A stretch of 64,000 bases of DNA from Salibacterium qingdaonense. Its GTDB lineage: Bacteria > Bacillota > Bacilli > Bacillales > Marinococcaceae. This document shows positions 18,445-26,142 of the stretch, in pieces (the first letter of the stretch is position 1; the number at the start of each line of letters is the position of its first letter). The translations under genes and the position numbers were made by a program. Under the pieces are notes generated by a model. That model was not told the DNA's origin. It saw nothing but the letters and a program-made list of their open reading frames with translations, and did no database searches. The stretch is taken from the NCBI RefSeq assembly GCF_900114715.1, contig NZ_FOTY01000006.1:62001-126000 (forward strand), given 5' to 3'.

Positions 18445-18792
18445 TTAATTTGCAAAATTAAATTGTATCCATTCTTTTATCTTATCATTAACTTCATATT
18501 CAAAAATATCTTTAACTAAAATTATATCATTATTCTGCAGTGCTTCATTTATATCGTTTAAATATTGCTTAAAATTATCATACTCTAAATACTTTGTTTG
18601 ATGAGATAAAGTCAAGTACGTGGCTTGCATAAACCATTCAAGTCCTTCAACAATCGCGGGAAGCAAGTTCATGGCGTCATCAAAGTTTTGTCTATCAATA
18701 TAATCAATGAATGTTGTAATACCCTCCGTTAAATTGTAGGCATAACTTTTTGCTGTTTCCAGTGTCTCAACTTCAAGTTTTTTCTCATTCAT
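18445..18792 (-). CDS. Small all-helical protein following Maf, function unknown
   Basis: 115 residues, MNEKKLEVETLETAKSYAYN onward. It is acidic and apparently all alpha-helical, with no signal peptide or membrane span. I do not recognise the family. The start at 18792 overlaps the maf stop by 8 bp and has a GGAGG upstream (in ...CAATGGAGGAAATAT), so it is co-translated with maf. A cytoplasmic partner or chaperone of flagellin glycosylation is a reasonable guess. Its size and helicity also recall FliS/FliT-type chaperones, which are otherwise missing here, but I see no clear sequence match. Confidence 0.7.
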   Translation of the reverse strand: MNEKKLEVETLETAKSYAYNLTEGITTFIDYIDRQNFDDAMNLLPAIVEGLEWFMQATYLTLSHQTKYLEYDNFKQYLNDINEALQNNDIILVKDIFEYEVNDKIKEWIQFNFAN

Positions 18793-20683
18793 ATATTTCC
18801 TCCATTGTCTCTTCAATAAAAAAATCATTATTGTCCACATTGTTATTTAGTTGATTAAGTATGACAGCCTTTCCTCTTTTATATTCCTCACGCAAGATTG
18901 GCATGAGTTGCAGTAATTGACGTACCTTTCCCCACAAAAATTCGTAATACTTTATTATTTCTTTTCTTGTGCTAATTACATTTATATCGTGTCCATGTTG
19001 ATTCAATTGAAGAATAATCGGCACAACTATAGAACGGAAATGATCATATTCCCAAACTTGATCCATATATTGAATACATTGTTTTAGAATTCTTTTAGCT
19101 AAATCTTGTTTTAATACATTCTTTTTTATGGACACAATATCATGAATTATTTCAATCTTTCTATCAATCTTCTTTAATAATTTCTCTATCTCCTCAAAAT
19201 TAGACAGTTGAAAATCTATGAAATCGGCGAAATTTTTCATATCCTCATTAGTTGAACCCGGCTCTAATTTGCCCATATCTTCTATGAAACTTCTTTTTTT
19301 ATTCGACGAAATATATCTTTCTACAGTTTCTTTCAATGAAATGTGCTCAGCTCCATGGATAAACGCCCCACCTTCAGTAGCGTTTATAATTCTGTTTGGT
19401 GTTTGAGAAATTTGTTCCTCAAACCAATTACGAAACAAATTCCATGTAGCATGTGTTTTCACCTTGCTGACACCGTCATAAGCGATTGTATACTCTACAT
19501 TTTGTTTTGCCTCTTCGATAGTCTTTCCTTCCATGTATGTTGAATTAGCGTGGGAATATCCTTCTTCACTGTAAGCCAAGTCTTGCCCCAATAATATTAT
19601 CGGGTCACTTTTTAGACGCTTTGCCATTGCGAAACTCATATGGGCACAACTTGATCCAACGTCTTCAATATTCGTAGATTTAAAAAATTCTCCAAATCGA
19701 TTCTCTACATACTTAGTTGAACGAAAAGTTATTGCTTTTGCATTTGGAAATTCTGATAGTATTTCAGGGTAAACTAATCCTTCAGCAAACAGCACAGTAT
19801 TAGGATGAAACGTTTTATTCTTATAGAATAAATCATAAACCTTTTTCATTCTTTCTGTAGTTGATACCGCATCGGGAATAATACTATAATTTAAAAGTTT
19901 CTCATAACTAGTATCCGCACAAAAAATAAGAACATGCTCTTGAATATTATAGAGTTCATTTATATTTTTATCCAAGGATGGCCCTGATGCAACACACACA
20001 ATCGGCATCCCTTTGTAATATTTCTGTAACTCTTCAATATTCTTAGAGTAAGGAAAATGTGGGCTGTTTGTAAACATATGACGTATTCCAATCAGCGTAT
20101 CCTTTATATCGTTTCCTGCCGAGGTATAACGCGCAATTATTGTGGTTTTTATTAATTCAATAAGTTCCTTCAGATTGGATTGCTCATATAAAGTAAAGGC
20201 ATAATGATTTACGAATAATTCTATTTCTTTTGAAAAAGGGAAATGTTTTTTTACTTCATGAAGCTGCTCATTTATTTGGATTTTCGATCCGCTTATTATC
20301 AATACTCTATTATCGTTAAATAGGTCCTGGAGATTGTAATTTGAATTTAATGCCGCTGCCAGAATACTCGGGTTTGGCTCTATTATAATTATGAATGCAT
20401 TCTTTTTTTTGTTTCTATAAAGCTCTTCAAACTCATACCCATATCCAATTCCTACTTGAAATATAGTGGGACTGTTAACGTTTACTTGCTCAATACGTGT
20501 TCGTGCTTCTTTCTTTGGATTATATTTACTGTTTAAATATATTTTCTTTTGATTGTATTCCGCTACAAGAATTGTATCTCCATGTTTAGATTGCTCATAA
20601 TTAATATTGTTTATACTTGTAGAATTCAATAAAGAACATAGGTAGGGGTTCTTATTTTTTATTATTTGATAATTCTCCTGCAT
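18785..20683 (-). CDS. maf: Maf-type flagellin glycosyltransferase (DUF115/MptE-like domain)
   Basis: 632 residues. The central domain carries VCVASGPSLDKNINELY, FCADTSYEKLLNYSIIPDAV, a STTERM segment and ILLGQDLAYSEEGYSHANST, the hallmarks of motility accessory factor (Maf, 6-hydroxymethylpterin pyrophosphokinase MptE-like) proteins. Maf enzymes transfer CMP-activated nonulosonic acids onto Ser/Thr of flagellin before export. The C-terminus is helical. I chose the ATG at 20683, preceded by GGAGA; an in-frame ATG at 20698 is possible. It lies directly behind hag and next to the legionaminic-acid operon, and has its own GCCGATAT promoter box. Confidence 0.88.
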   Translation of the reverse strand: MQENYQIIKNKNPYLCSLLNSTSINNINYEQSKHGDTILVAEYNQKKIYLNSKYNPKKEARTRIEQVNVNSPTIFQVGIGYGYEFEELYRNKKKNAFIIIIEPNPSILAAALNSNYNLQDLFNDNRVLIISGSKIQINEQLHEVKKHFPFSKEIELFVNHYAFTLYEQSNLKELIELIKTTIIARYTSAGNDIKDTLIGIRHMFTNSPHFPYSKNIEELQKYYKGMPIVCVASGPSLDKNINELYNIQEHVLIFCADTSYEKLLNYSIIPDAVSTTERMKKVYDLFYKNKTFHPNTVLFAEGLVYPEILSEFPNAKAITFRSTKYVENRFGEFFKSTNIEDVGSSCAHMSFAMAKRLKSDPIILLGQDLAYSEEGYSHANSTYMEGKTIEEAKQNVEYTIAYDGVSKVKTHATWNLFRNWFEEQISQTPNRIINATEGGAFIHGAEHISLKETVERYISSNKKRSFIEDMGKLEPGSTNEDMKNFADFIDFQLSNFEEIEKLLKKIDRKIEIIHDIVSIKKNVLKQDLAKRILKQCIQYMDQVWEYDHFRSIVVPIILQLNQHGHDINVISTRKEIIKYYEFLWGKVRQLLQLMPILREEYKRGKAVILNQLNNNVDNNDFFIEETMEEIYE

Positions 20684-20714
20684 AACTCTCATCTCCATAA
20701 TAATTCTACTAGTA

Positions 20715-20741
20715 ATATCGGCAAATAATTTATATTATTAA
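20715..20741 (-). promoter_or_regulatory. Sigma-D-type promoter of maf
   Basis: The minus strand carries a perfect -10 GCCGATAT (20715-20722) with TTAA 15 bp upstream (20738-20741). It lies between the hag terminator and the maf start, giving a leader of about 25 nt. Confidence 0.65.
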
Positions 20742-20744
20742 ACC

Positions 20745-20776
20745 AAAAAAAAGCCGGCATTAGCCGGCTTTTTTTT
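20745..20776 (-). terminator. Terminator of hag
   Basis: AAGCCGGC and GCCGGCTT (20751-20758 and 20763-20770) form a perfect 8-bp stem with an ATTA loop, flanked by A and T tracts on both sides. It closes the flagellin transcript. Confidence 0.92.
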
Positions 20777-21950
20777 ATTGCAATAGTTGCAGTACTTGTT
20801 GAGGCTGCTGGTTTGCTTGAGCAAGCATAGATTGTGATGCTTGAGCCAATGTGCTGGCACGAGTTTGTTCCATCATCTCTTTTGCCATATCCACATCTCT
20901 AATACGCGATTCAGCAGCCTGTAGATTTTCCGATGAATTATCTAGATTAGAGATAGTGTGATCCAAACGATTTTGATTTGCACCAAGTTTTGAACGTTCA
21001 GCTGAAACACTTTCAATCGCACTATCTATAGCAGTGATTGCAGATTCAGCGTTTTCAGCTGTATTGATATCAATACCTTTCGTCGCTGAAACTTCAAGAC
21101 TACCACTAGCTCCTGATTCTACAGTTACGCTTCCATGTGTAAGGTTCTCACTAGTACCACTAAAGGAGAAGGCAGCACTGCCTTCAAGAGAAGCATCGCC
21201 ACTTCCAAGATCATCAGTTGTGATTCCAGATGCTGTTTGTGCTGTGAAGCTACTTCCATCTTCACTTACTGCAACAACGTTTCCATCGGTATTTTCAAGC
21301 GCATATTCTACACCAGAAAGACCATTACTCCCACTAGAAGTGTCGCCAACTTCTGTGGCTTCATTTAATGCTACAACGTTGTATTGACCTTCTGTAATAT
21401 CACCACCAACACCTGAAGCAACGGTTCCACCATCTAAATTGTGACCTACACCAAGAGCTTCAGATCCCATATCTTTAATACTGAGAGAAATATTCTGCCC
21501 TTCGTTCGCACCAGTCTGGAACTGCTCTTCGAATTCGCCATTGAGTAGTTTTTTCGTATTAAACTCTGTATTTTCAGAAGTCTGGGTAATTTCCTCAGTC
21601 AGCTGGTCTACTTCTTTTTGAAGTTCTGCACGGTCTGCGTCGGTGTTGGAACCGTTGGCAGACTGTACGGCGAGTTCACGCGTACGCTGAAGCATGCTTT
21701 GGGTTTCTGATAGGGAACCTTCTGCTGTCTGGATCATGGAAATTCCGTCCTGGGAGTTACGGCTCGCTTGATCCAAACCGCGGATCTGACCGCGCATTTT
21801 CTCGGAGATTGCAAGACCTGCTGCATCGTCTCCTGCTTTGTTGATGCGTTGACCGGATGAGAGTTTCTCCATCGAGTCCTGCATGTCGTTGTTGTTCTGG
21901 CTCATCTGATTGTAAGTATTCAACGCCGGAATATTACTGTTAATAATCAT
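20775..21950 (-). CDS. hag: Flagellin
   Basis: 391 residues. The N-terminal D0/D1 domain (MIINSNIPALNTYNQMSQNN, SGQRINKAGDDAAGLAISEK) and C-terminal D1/D0 domain (RIRDVDMAKEMMEQTRAS, ending in LLQ) are conserved. The central region from about 150 to 310 is an acidic, Ser/Thr/Gly-rich insertion relative to a minimal flagellin and is the probable surface-exposed glycosylation domain. The start follows AAGGAGGAAC, which also forms a CsrA target. A near-consensus sigma-D promoter lies about 125 bp upstream. The neighbouring maf gene supports O-glycosylation. Confidence 0.97.
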   Translation of the reverse strand: MIINSNIPALNTYNQMSQNNNDMQDSMEKLSSGQRINKAGDDAAGLAISEKMRGQIRGLDQASRNSQDGISMIQTAEGSLSETQSMLQRTRELAVQSANGSNTDADRAELQKEVDQLTEEITQTSENTEFNTKKLLNGEFEEQFQTGANEGQNISLSIKDMGSEALGVGHNLDGGTVASGVGGDITEGQYNVVALNEATEVGDTSSGSNGLSGVEYALENTDGNVVAVSEDGSSFTAQTASGITTDDLGSGDASLEGSAAFSFSGTSENLTHGSVTVESGASGSLEVSATKGIDINTAENAESAITAIDSAIESVSAERSKLGANQNRLDHTISNLDNSSENLQAAESRIRDVDMAKEMMEQTRASTLAQASQSMLAQANQQPQQVLQLLQ

Positions 21951-21956
21951 AAAATA

Positions 21957-22012
21957 GTTCCTCCTTGAGTTTGTGTTTTACGTTCCGCTGCCACGTCCTT
22001 GTGGCGGAAACG
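21957..22012 (-). promoter_or_regulatory. CsrA-binding leader of hag (two GGA sites, one in a hairpin loop)
   Basis: In the RNA, CGUUUCCGCCAC and GUGGCAGCGGAACG (22012-21981) form a stem with one bulged A, presenting the hexaloop AAGGAC (21995-22000): a GGA in a loop, the classic CsrA site. A second AAGGAGGAAC (21966-21957) is the ribosome-binding site itself. This two-site layout is that of the B. subtilis hag leader, where CsrA represses and FliW relieves. csrA and fliW are encoded nearby. Confidence 0.75.
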
Positions 22013-22074
22013 TCCGCTTGGGTGCTCGGAAGATCCTGTCGGCCGCCAGGGTCTTCTGCGCCCTTACATACCTT

Positions 22075-22100
22075 ATATCGGCATCTGTTCTCTATGTTTA
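22075..22100 (-). promoter_or_regulatory. Sigma-D promoter of hag
   Basis: On the minus strand TAAA (22100-22097), 14 bp, then a perfect GCCGATAT (22082-22075). This is essentially the SigD consensus and gives a leader of about 115 nt. Confidence 0.85.
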
Positions 22101-22286
22101 AGGATATTTTTCATTTTTTGTGATGTTCTTTTTGAAAGGAGGTTTTCCTTCCTGTCTGCACATCTTTGCTATAATAATGCAACATTGTTAGAAAATGATG
22201 GATTTTTCTGTAAGGCTGTGGTTATATAGTAGGTATAGATTCGACATCAAGACCTTTCAGCTATCTTGAAATGAAGGAGGAGAAAA

Positions 22287-22775
22287 ATGGAACATATGCT
22301 GGAATTTAGAGCGGTGTACGAGGTGACAAAGAGTACAGTCGGGATAGTATCGATGCTTGATGGGGAAGTTAAAACGAGAGTGTATGAAACAGATGGGTCG
22401 ACCATTTTCACTGCACAGCCGGCAGAAAGCATTATGGAAGAAGCCTGCCTGGAAGGCGGGTCGTCCATGGCAGGGCGGCTTACATACGTGAGGAGGAAGC
22501 TTGGATTTAAGTACCGGCGTCCGGTTCCGGTGAATGAGAAAGAGGGACTCTATGCGTTTCCACTGCATGGAAGCCCTGGAAATCAAGACAGTTGGTTTTT
22601 CTATTCCCATATCCTCCGGGTGGAAGTGGACAAATATGACCAGCGGACCTACCTGGTGTTTCGGAACGGACAGCGCGCGGAGGTGAATGCCTCCTATTAC
22701 CATGCGCAGCAACAGATTCTGAAAACGAGCCGCTGCATTACGATGATAAAAGGTAAGGAGGAACAGGTGCATTAA
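22287..22775 (+). CDS. comK: ComK-family competence transcription factor
   Basis: 162 residues. YEVTKSTVGIVSM near the start, SSMAGRLTYVRRKLGFKYRR, then KEGLYAFPLHGSPGNQDSWF and SHILRVEVDKYDQ with VFRNGQ and SYYHAQQQILKTSR follow the ComK pattern (GSSxAGR, KxPi, FPtxS, Wi...Hv, FxNG, Q..R). ComK activates DNA-uptake genes. This copy lacks about 30 C-terminal residues of the 192-residue B. subtilis protein. It has an AAGGAGGAG ribosome-binding site. It faces a LuxR-type gene with no bases between the two stops and is divergent from hag. comFA and comFC, classic ComK targets, lie 7 kb away. Confidence 0.8.
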   Translation: MEHMLEFRAVYEVTKSTVGIVSMLDGEVKTRVYETDGSTIFTAQPAESIMEEACLEGGSSMAGRLTYVRRKLGFKYRRPVPVNEKEGLYAFPLHGSPGNQDSWFFYSHILRVEVDKYDQRTYLVFRNGQRAEVNASYYHAQQQILKTSRCITMIKGKEEQVH

Positions 22776-23477
22776 TCAAGATATGAGAATCCAGCCTTTT
22801 TCAATCGCGCGTTTTATCGTGTGGGTGCGGTCGTTCGCGCCCATTTTTCTCGTCAAGTGACTGACGTGGTTATTTACGGTGGCGACGGCGAGAAAGTTTT
22901 CCTCCGCTATTTTGCGGTTGCTTTTGCCCTCGACGATTTTCTCAAAAATCCGCAGTTCCGCATCTGATAAAATGGTGCGGATTTTTTCGATATTCAGATG
23001 AAGTTCGCGGATGGTTTCTTCGCGTTCTTCATGCAGTTCGCGGTACTGTTTCACCAAATGCGGCTGGAACATTGGATCGACATATATTGGGAACTGCTGG
23101 GACTGCTGAAAGTGCTTGAACCACTGGCTTTCCTCCCGGTCGGAGGCCAAAACGATGGAAATATCATACGGAAGAAGGTGTTTTACCAGTTCCTTTTTGT
23201 CCGACGGAAGATTGAGCCCCAATCGGAAATACGTTTCTGCCGCCTGCAGTTCGTGGACTTTCTCATATATTGTCTTTTCATTACAGGTCGATTGATAGAT
23301 GGTGTTTTTCTTCAGTCCATCTGTTAAAGCATCCATTAAATGAGATGCTTCTGCTTCGACCAGTGGCTTGTCCAACTGCGCCGCAGCCCTTTTCATCCGG
23401 TCAGACCCATCAAAATCGAGAAAAAGGGTTGGGAGTTTCGCCGCTCCATAATCGTTCTGATATACGGTCCTGGCCAT
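22776..23477 (-). CDS. LuxR-type HTH transcriptional regulator
   Basis: 233 residues from the ATG at 23477 (GGGGG upstream); the frame is open further but without a better start. The C-terminal domain is a clear LuxR/NarL HTH: LSDAELRIFEKIVEGKSNRK, IAEENFLAVATVNNHVSHL, TRKMGANDRTHTIKRAIEKG. The N-terminal 150 residues do not show the Asp/Lys residues of a functional receiver and may sense something else or be a degenerate receiver. A coiled-coil (QYRELHEEREETIRELHLNI) links the two. It is encoded between csrA and comK. Target genes are unknown; motility or competence control is a guess from position. Confidence 0.8.
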   Translation of the reverse strand: MARTVYQNDYGAAKLPTLFLDFDGSDRMKRAAAQLDKPLVEAEASHLMDALTDGLKKNTIYQSTCNEKTIYEKVHELQAAETYFRLGLNLPSDKKELVKHLLPYDISIVLASDREESQWFKHFQQSQQFPIYVDPMFQPHLVKQYRELHEEREETIRELHLNIEKIRTILSDAELRIFEKIVEGKSNRKIAEENFLAVATVNNHVSHLTRKMGANDRTHTIKRAIEKGWILIS

Positions 23478-23691
23478 TCCTTGATTCCCCCTGGTTGTTA
23501 TCCTGGCTTCATGAGAGTGTTGGTTCACATCTGCGTGTCGATTTATAGCAGTATTTACTCTTCTTACGTAAATATTACCTTCCAACGGGGTTTTGCGCAA
23601 GGAACGACAGTACCTTTCTTCCTGATTATAATCATGCCACAACCCAAAAAATCCTACCTTAAGCCTAATCAGCCACTATTCGACGAATTTT

Positions 23692-23922
23692 TTACTTTTT
23701 CATTTGTTGGGAAAGAGCTTCCAGAATGGATAAATTATCATAGCCGGCGGCTTCGTTGTTTTCTTCCTGAATGGAAAGATAGACTTCATGCCGGTGGATG
23801 TCCACATGACCCGGGGCATTGATGCCGAGTTTGACCTGGTCGCCTTCGACAGCGATGACCTTAATCTCAATATCCTCCCCGATTTGAATCGACTCGTTCG
23901 GTTTTCGCGTTAATACGAGCAT
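23692..23922 (-). CDS. csrA: Carbon storage regulator CsrA
   Basis: 76 residues beginning [20 protein letters not shown], with [18 protein letters not shown], the full CsrA fold. It is an RNA-binding dimer that recognises GGA motifs and represses hag translation. The start lies one base after the fliW stop; the longer frame to 23949 is inside fliW. Its C-terminal tail ([20 protein letters not shown]) is longer than in enterobacteria, as usual in bacilli. Confidence 0.96.
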   Translation of the reverse strand: MLVLTRKPNESIQIGEDIEIKVIAVEGDQVKLGINAPGHVDIHRHEVYLSIQEENNEAAGYDNLSILEALSQQMKK

Positions 23923-23923
23923 A

Positions 23924-24379
23924 TCAGCGGGCCCCTTTCTGCTCCGCATGATGGTTATGCGGGAAAATGAAATGTTTTCTCTCGTACGGGGATTCGCTGA
24001 GAATGTGCTGCTTGCCTTTCTGCGCGGCCATGTTCAAGAGGATCGGGGCCTGTAGATTGGCTGTGGTTTTGGAAAAAGGCTCTTCCAGTGTGAGTGTAAC
24101 AAAAAGCGCTACATCTTCCTGTCTTTCAATAGCCAGCTGTTCGACGACCGAATCCGGGACTTCCACCTGGTAATCATTGAAAAACTGAAACGGATCTGTC
24201 ACGACGAAGCCAAGCTGCGGGGTGTGAACAGACTGCAGAATAAAAAATACCTCATCGCTGCTGAAGGGGAGCAGTACGAAGGCTGTCTCTTCTTCAAACG
24301 CGGGGAGGCCGTGGTCAAAACGTATAATACGATTGTCGTCAATGGTTACTTCTCCAAAATATTTCGTCTGGATATTCAA
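23924..24379 (-). CDS. fliW: Flagellar assembly factor FliW
   Basis: 151 residues. [37 protein letters not shown] and [19 protein letters not shown] are the FliW signature. FliW binds CsrA and flagellin alternately, relieving CsrA repression when flagellin is low in the cytoplasm. The start is TTG at 24379 with AGAGGGG seven bases upstream; no ATG is better placed. It is tightly coupled to csrA. Confidence 0.94.
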   Translation of the reverse strand: MNIQTKYFGEVTIDDNRIIRFDHGLPAFEEETAFVLLPFSSDEVFFILQSVHTPQLGFVVTDPFQFFNDYQVEVPDSVVEQLAIERQEDVALFVTLTLEEPFSKTTANLQAPILLNMAAQKGKQHILSESPYERKHFIFPHNHHAEQKGAR

Positions 24380-24407
24380 GGATTTATCCCCTCTTTATCG
24401 GTTGTGA

Positions 24408-24998
24408 TTACAACGCACGGTTGACTTCAAGGCCGCGGACGTTAAAAGAAATGTCGGAGCGCTGGCGCAGGTAGTGCTGTACTTCCCAGCGTGGAATGTT
24501 GATGTCAGGTTCGTGTGTCTGTACATCATAGCGGGTCTGCGGCCGCTCCACATCAAAGCGAACCTCATGCGGTTTCACGTCGAAGTTCACCGCGTCGATG
24601 CTTTTTGGAATCCATCCCGGTTCGATTTCGTGCTCAAACATGCGTCCATTCTCTTTGGCCAGCTGTGCGAACACTTTGCCGCCGCCCCCGTTTTCATGGA
24701 TAGCTTTTATCTGTTCGCCTTCGCGAGCGGTCTTGGCCATGTATTCCGATACGTTCTGTTTCGCTTCCTGCAGCCACTGTTTGTGCTGTTCAAGCGGAGG
24801 CACCATACCCTTCTGCCTGCGCGCTTTTGACTGGTCGATATGCACTTCCGCCGGTGTAATGGAGATATCGACCGTATCCCTCAGATTCTGCTCGATCCTC
24901 ACCTCCGCCGGGCGCTGCTCCAACTGCATCGGCGGCCGTGATATATTCGTGCCGATTCTGGCATCTGTTGTGCGTATTTCAACCATCGGCATGTTCAT
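24408..24998 (-). CDS. yviE: DUF6470 family protein, YviE-like
   Basis: 196 residues, starting MNMPMVEIRTTDARIGTNIS. The repeated pattern of short beta strands with PAEVRIEQ, EVHIDQSKARRQKG and HEVRFDVERPQTRYDVQ is that of YviE, encoded between flgL and fliW in B. subtilis. Its role in motility is not established. A GGAGGCGG precedes the ATG. The order flgL-yviE-fliW-csrA is conserved. Confidence 0.85.
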   Translation of the reverse strand: MNMPMVEIRTTDARIGTNISRPPMQLEQRPAEVRIEQNLRDTVDISITPAEVHIDQSKARRQKGMVPPLEQHKQWLQEAKQNVSEYMAKTAREGEQIKAIHENGGGGKVFAQLAKENGRMFEHEIEPGWIPKSIDAVNFDVKPHEVRFDVERPQTRYDVQTHEPDINIPRWEVQHYLRQRSDISFNVRGLEVNRAL

Positions 24999-25021
24999 AA
25001 ATCAGACCGCCTCCTTTGAGA

Positions 25022-26116
25022 TCAGCGCAGGAAATCCATCAGCGTCGGCTGAATGATACGTGCGCCCGAAGAAAGGGCCGCCTGATGCACATTTTCCTGA
25101 CTCATCAAGTTCATGATGACTTTCTCCATATCGGCATCTTCGTTTTCCGACATGATTTCTTCCGCTGTTACTTCCTGATTACCGAGCCTGTTTTCAATCA
25201 TCTCCACCCGGTTCTGGCGGGCACCGACTTCCGCGCGCTCGTTCACAATGTTGTCGATGTGCTTGTCCATCGTGTCGAGATGATTTGAGATTTCTTCCGA
25301 CCCGGCATTTTCATCACGAAGAGTAGCGCTCAGGCTGGTGAGATCCTGAAAAAGACCATTCTGGAATGTGTTTTCCGGATTGGAATTGACCGGCATTTTC
25401 ACGCCCTGCATGACTTCTATTTCCACGTCATTGTTGTTGGTACTTTCTTTAGTCACAATGATTTCTTCCTTGTCAATGGAATTACCACCGCCGTCTGTGA
25501 TGTTTTCCAGGTTATTTTCGTTATCATAATTCAACGTTATGGATGAATTAGCAGGATCTCCACCTACATGGAAGGTGTATTCATTTTCAGCTGCATTTGT
25601 ATTGGTGTGTTCGTAAACGTCACCATTGTTCGTTATCTGATAATCTTCAAGGTTCTCCTCCCCTGGATTTTCCGGGTTAAGAACAGGGGGGGTTGTAGTA
25701 TCTGTCCCGTTAAATATATGTTTCCCGTTCACCTCAGAGTTCGCCATGTCCGCAACATGCTGTGTCAGCTGTGTAACTTCTTCCGCTATATTTCCACGCT
25801 GTCCTTCTTCATAGGAACCATTCGCAGCCTGTGTCGTCAGTTCACGTACACGCTGCATCGCGTCTGTCGCTTTACCCAGCGCGGAGTCGGTGGAATCCAT
25901 CCAGTTATTCACTTCCCCGACGTTACGCTGAAACTGCTGAATCTGATTCGTTTCCCCGCGGTACCGGATGCCGCTCATCGCAACGACCGGATCCTGGGAG
26001 GCTTTTGTGATCTTTTTTCCGGTAGAGAGCTGTTCCTGCAGCACGCCCATCCGCTCAAAACTCTGATTGAGGTTATTAAGCGAATTCTGTGCCAGCATCG
26101 ATTGAGTTACCCGCAT
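25022..26116 (-). CDS. flgL: Flagellar hook-associated protein FlgL
   Basis: 364 residues. MRVTQSMLAQNSLNNLNQSF and LSTGKKITKASQDPVVAMSG form the flagellin-like N-terminal domain, and the C-terminus (VIMNLMSQENVHQAALSSGA, IIQPTLMDFLR) the matching helical end. FlgL (HAP3) is the second hook-filament junction protein. I used the ATG at 26116 with GGAAGGTG upstream instead of the GTG at 26125, which overlaps that site. The centre is acidic and rich in Asn. Confidence 0.95.
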   Translation of the reverse strand: MRVTQSMLAQNSLNNLNQSFERMGVLQEQLSTGKKITKASQDPVVAMSGIRYRGETNQIQQFQRNVGEVNNWMDSTDSALGKATDAMQRVRELTTQAANGSYEEGQRGNIAEEVTQLTQHVADMANSEVNGKHIFNGTDTTTPPVLNPENPGEENLEDYQITNNGDVYEHTNTNAAENEYTFHVGGDPANSSITLNYDNENNLENITDGGGNSIDKEEIIVTKESTNNNDVEIEVMQGVKMPVNSNPENTFQNGLFQDLTSLSATLRDENAGSEEISNHLDTMDKHIDNIVNERAEVGARQNRVEMIENRLGNQEVTAEEIMSENEDADMEKVIMNLMSQENVHQAALSSGARIIQPTLMDFLR

Positions 26117-26142
26117 AGGGGTCACCTTCCTTTATTCACGTA

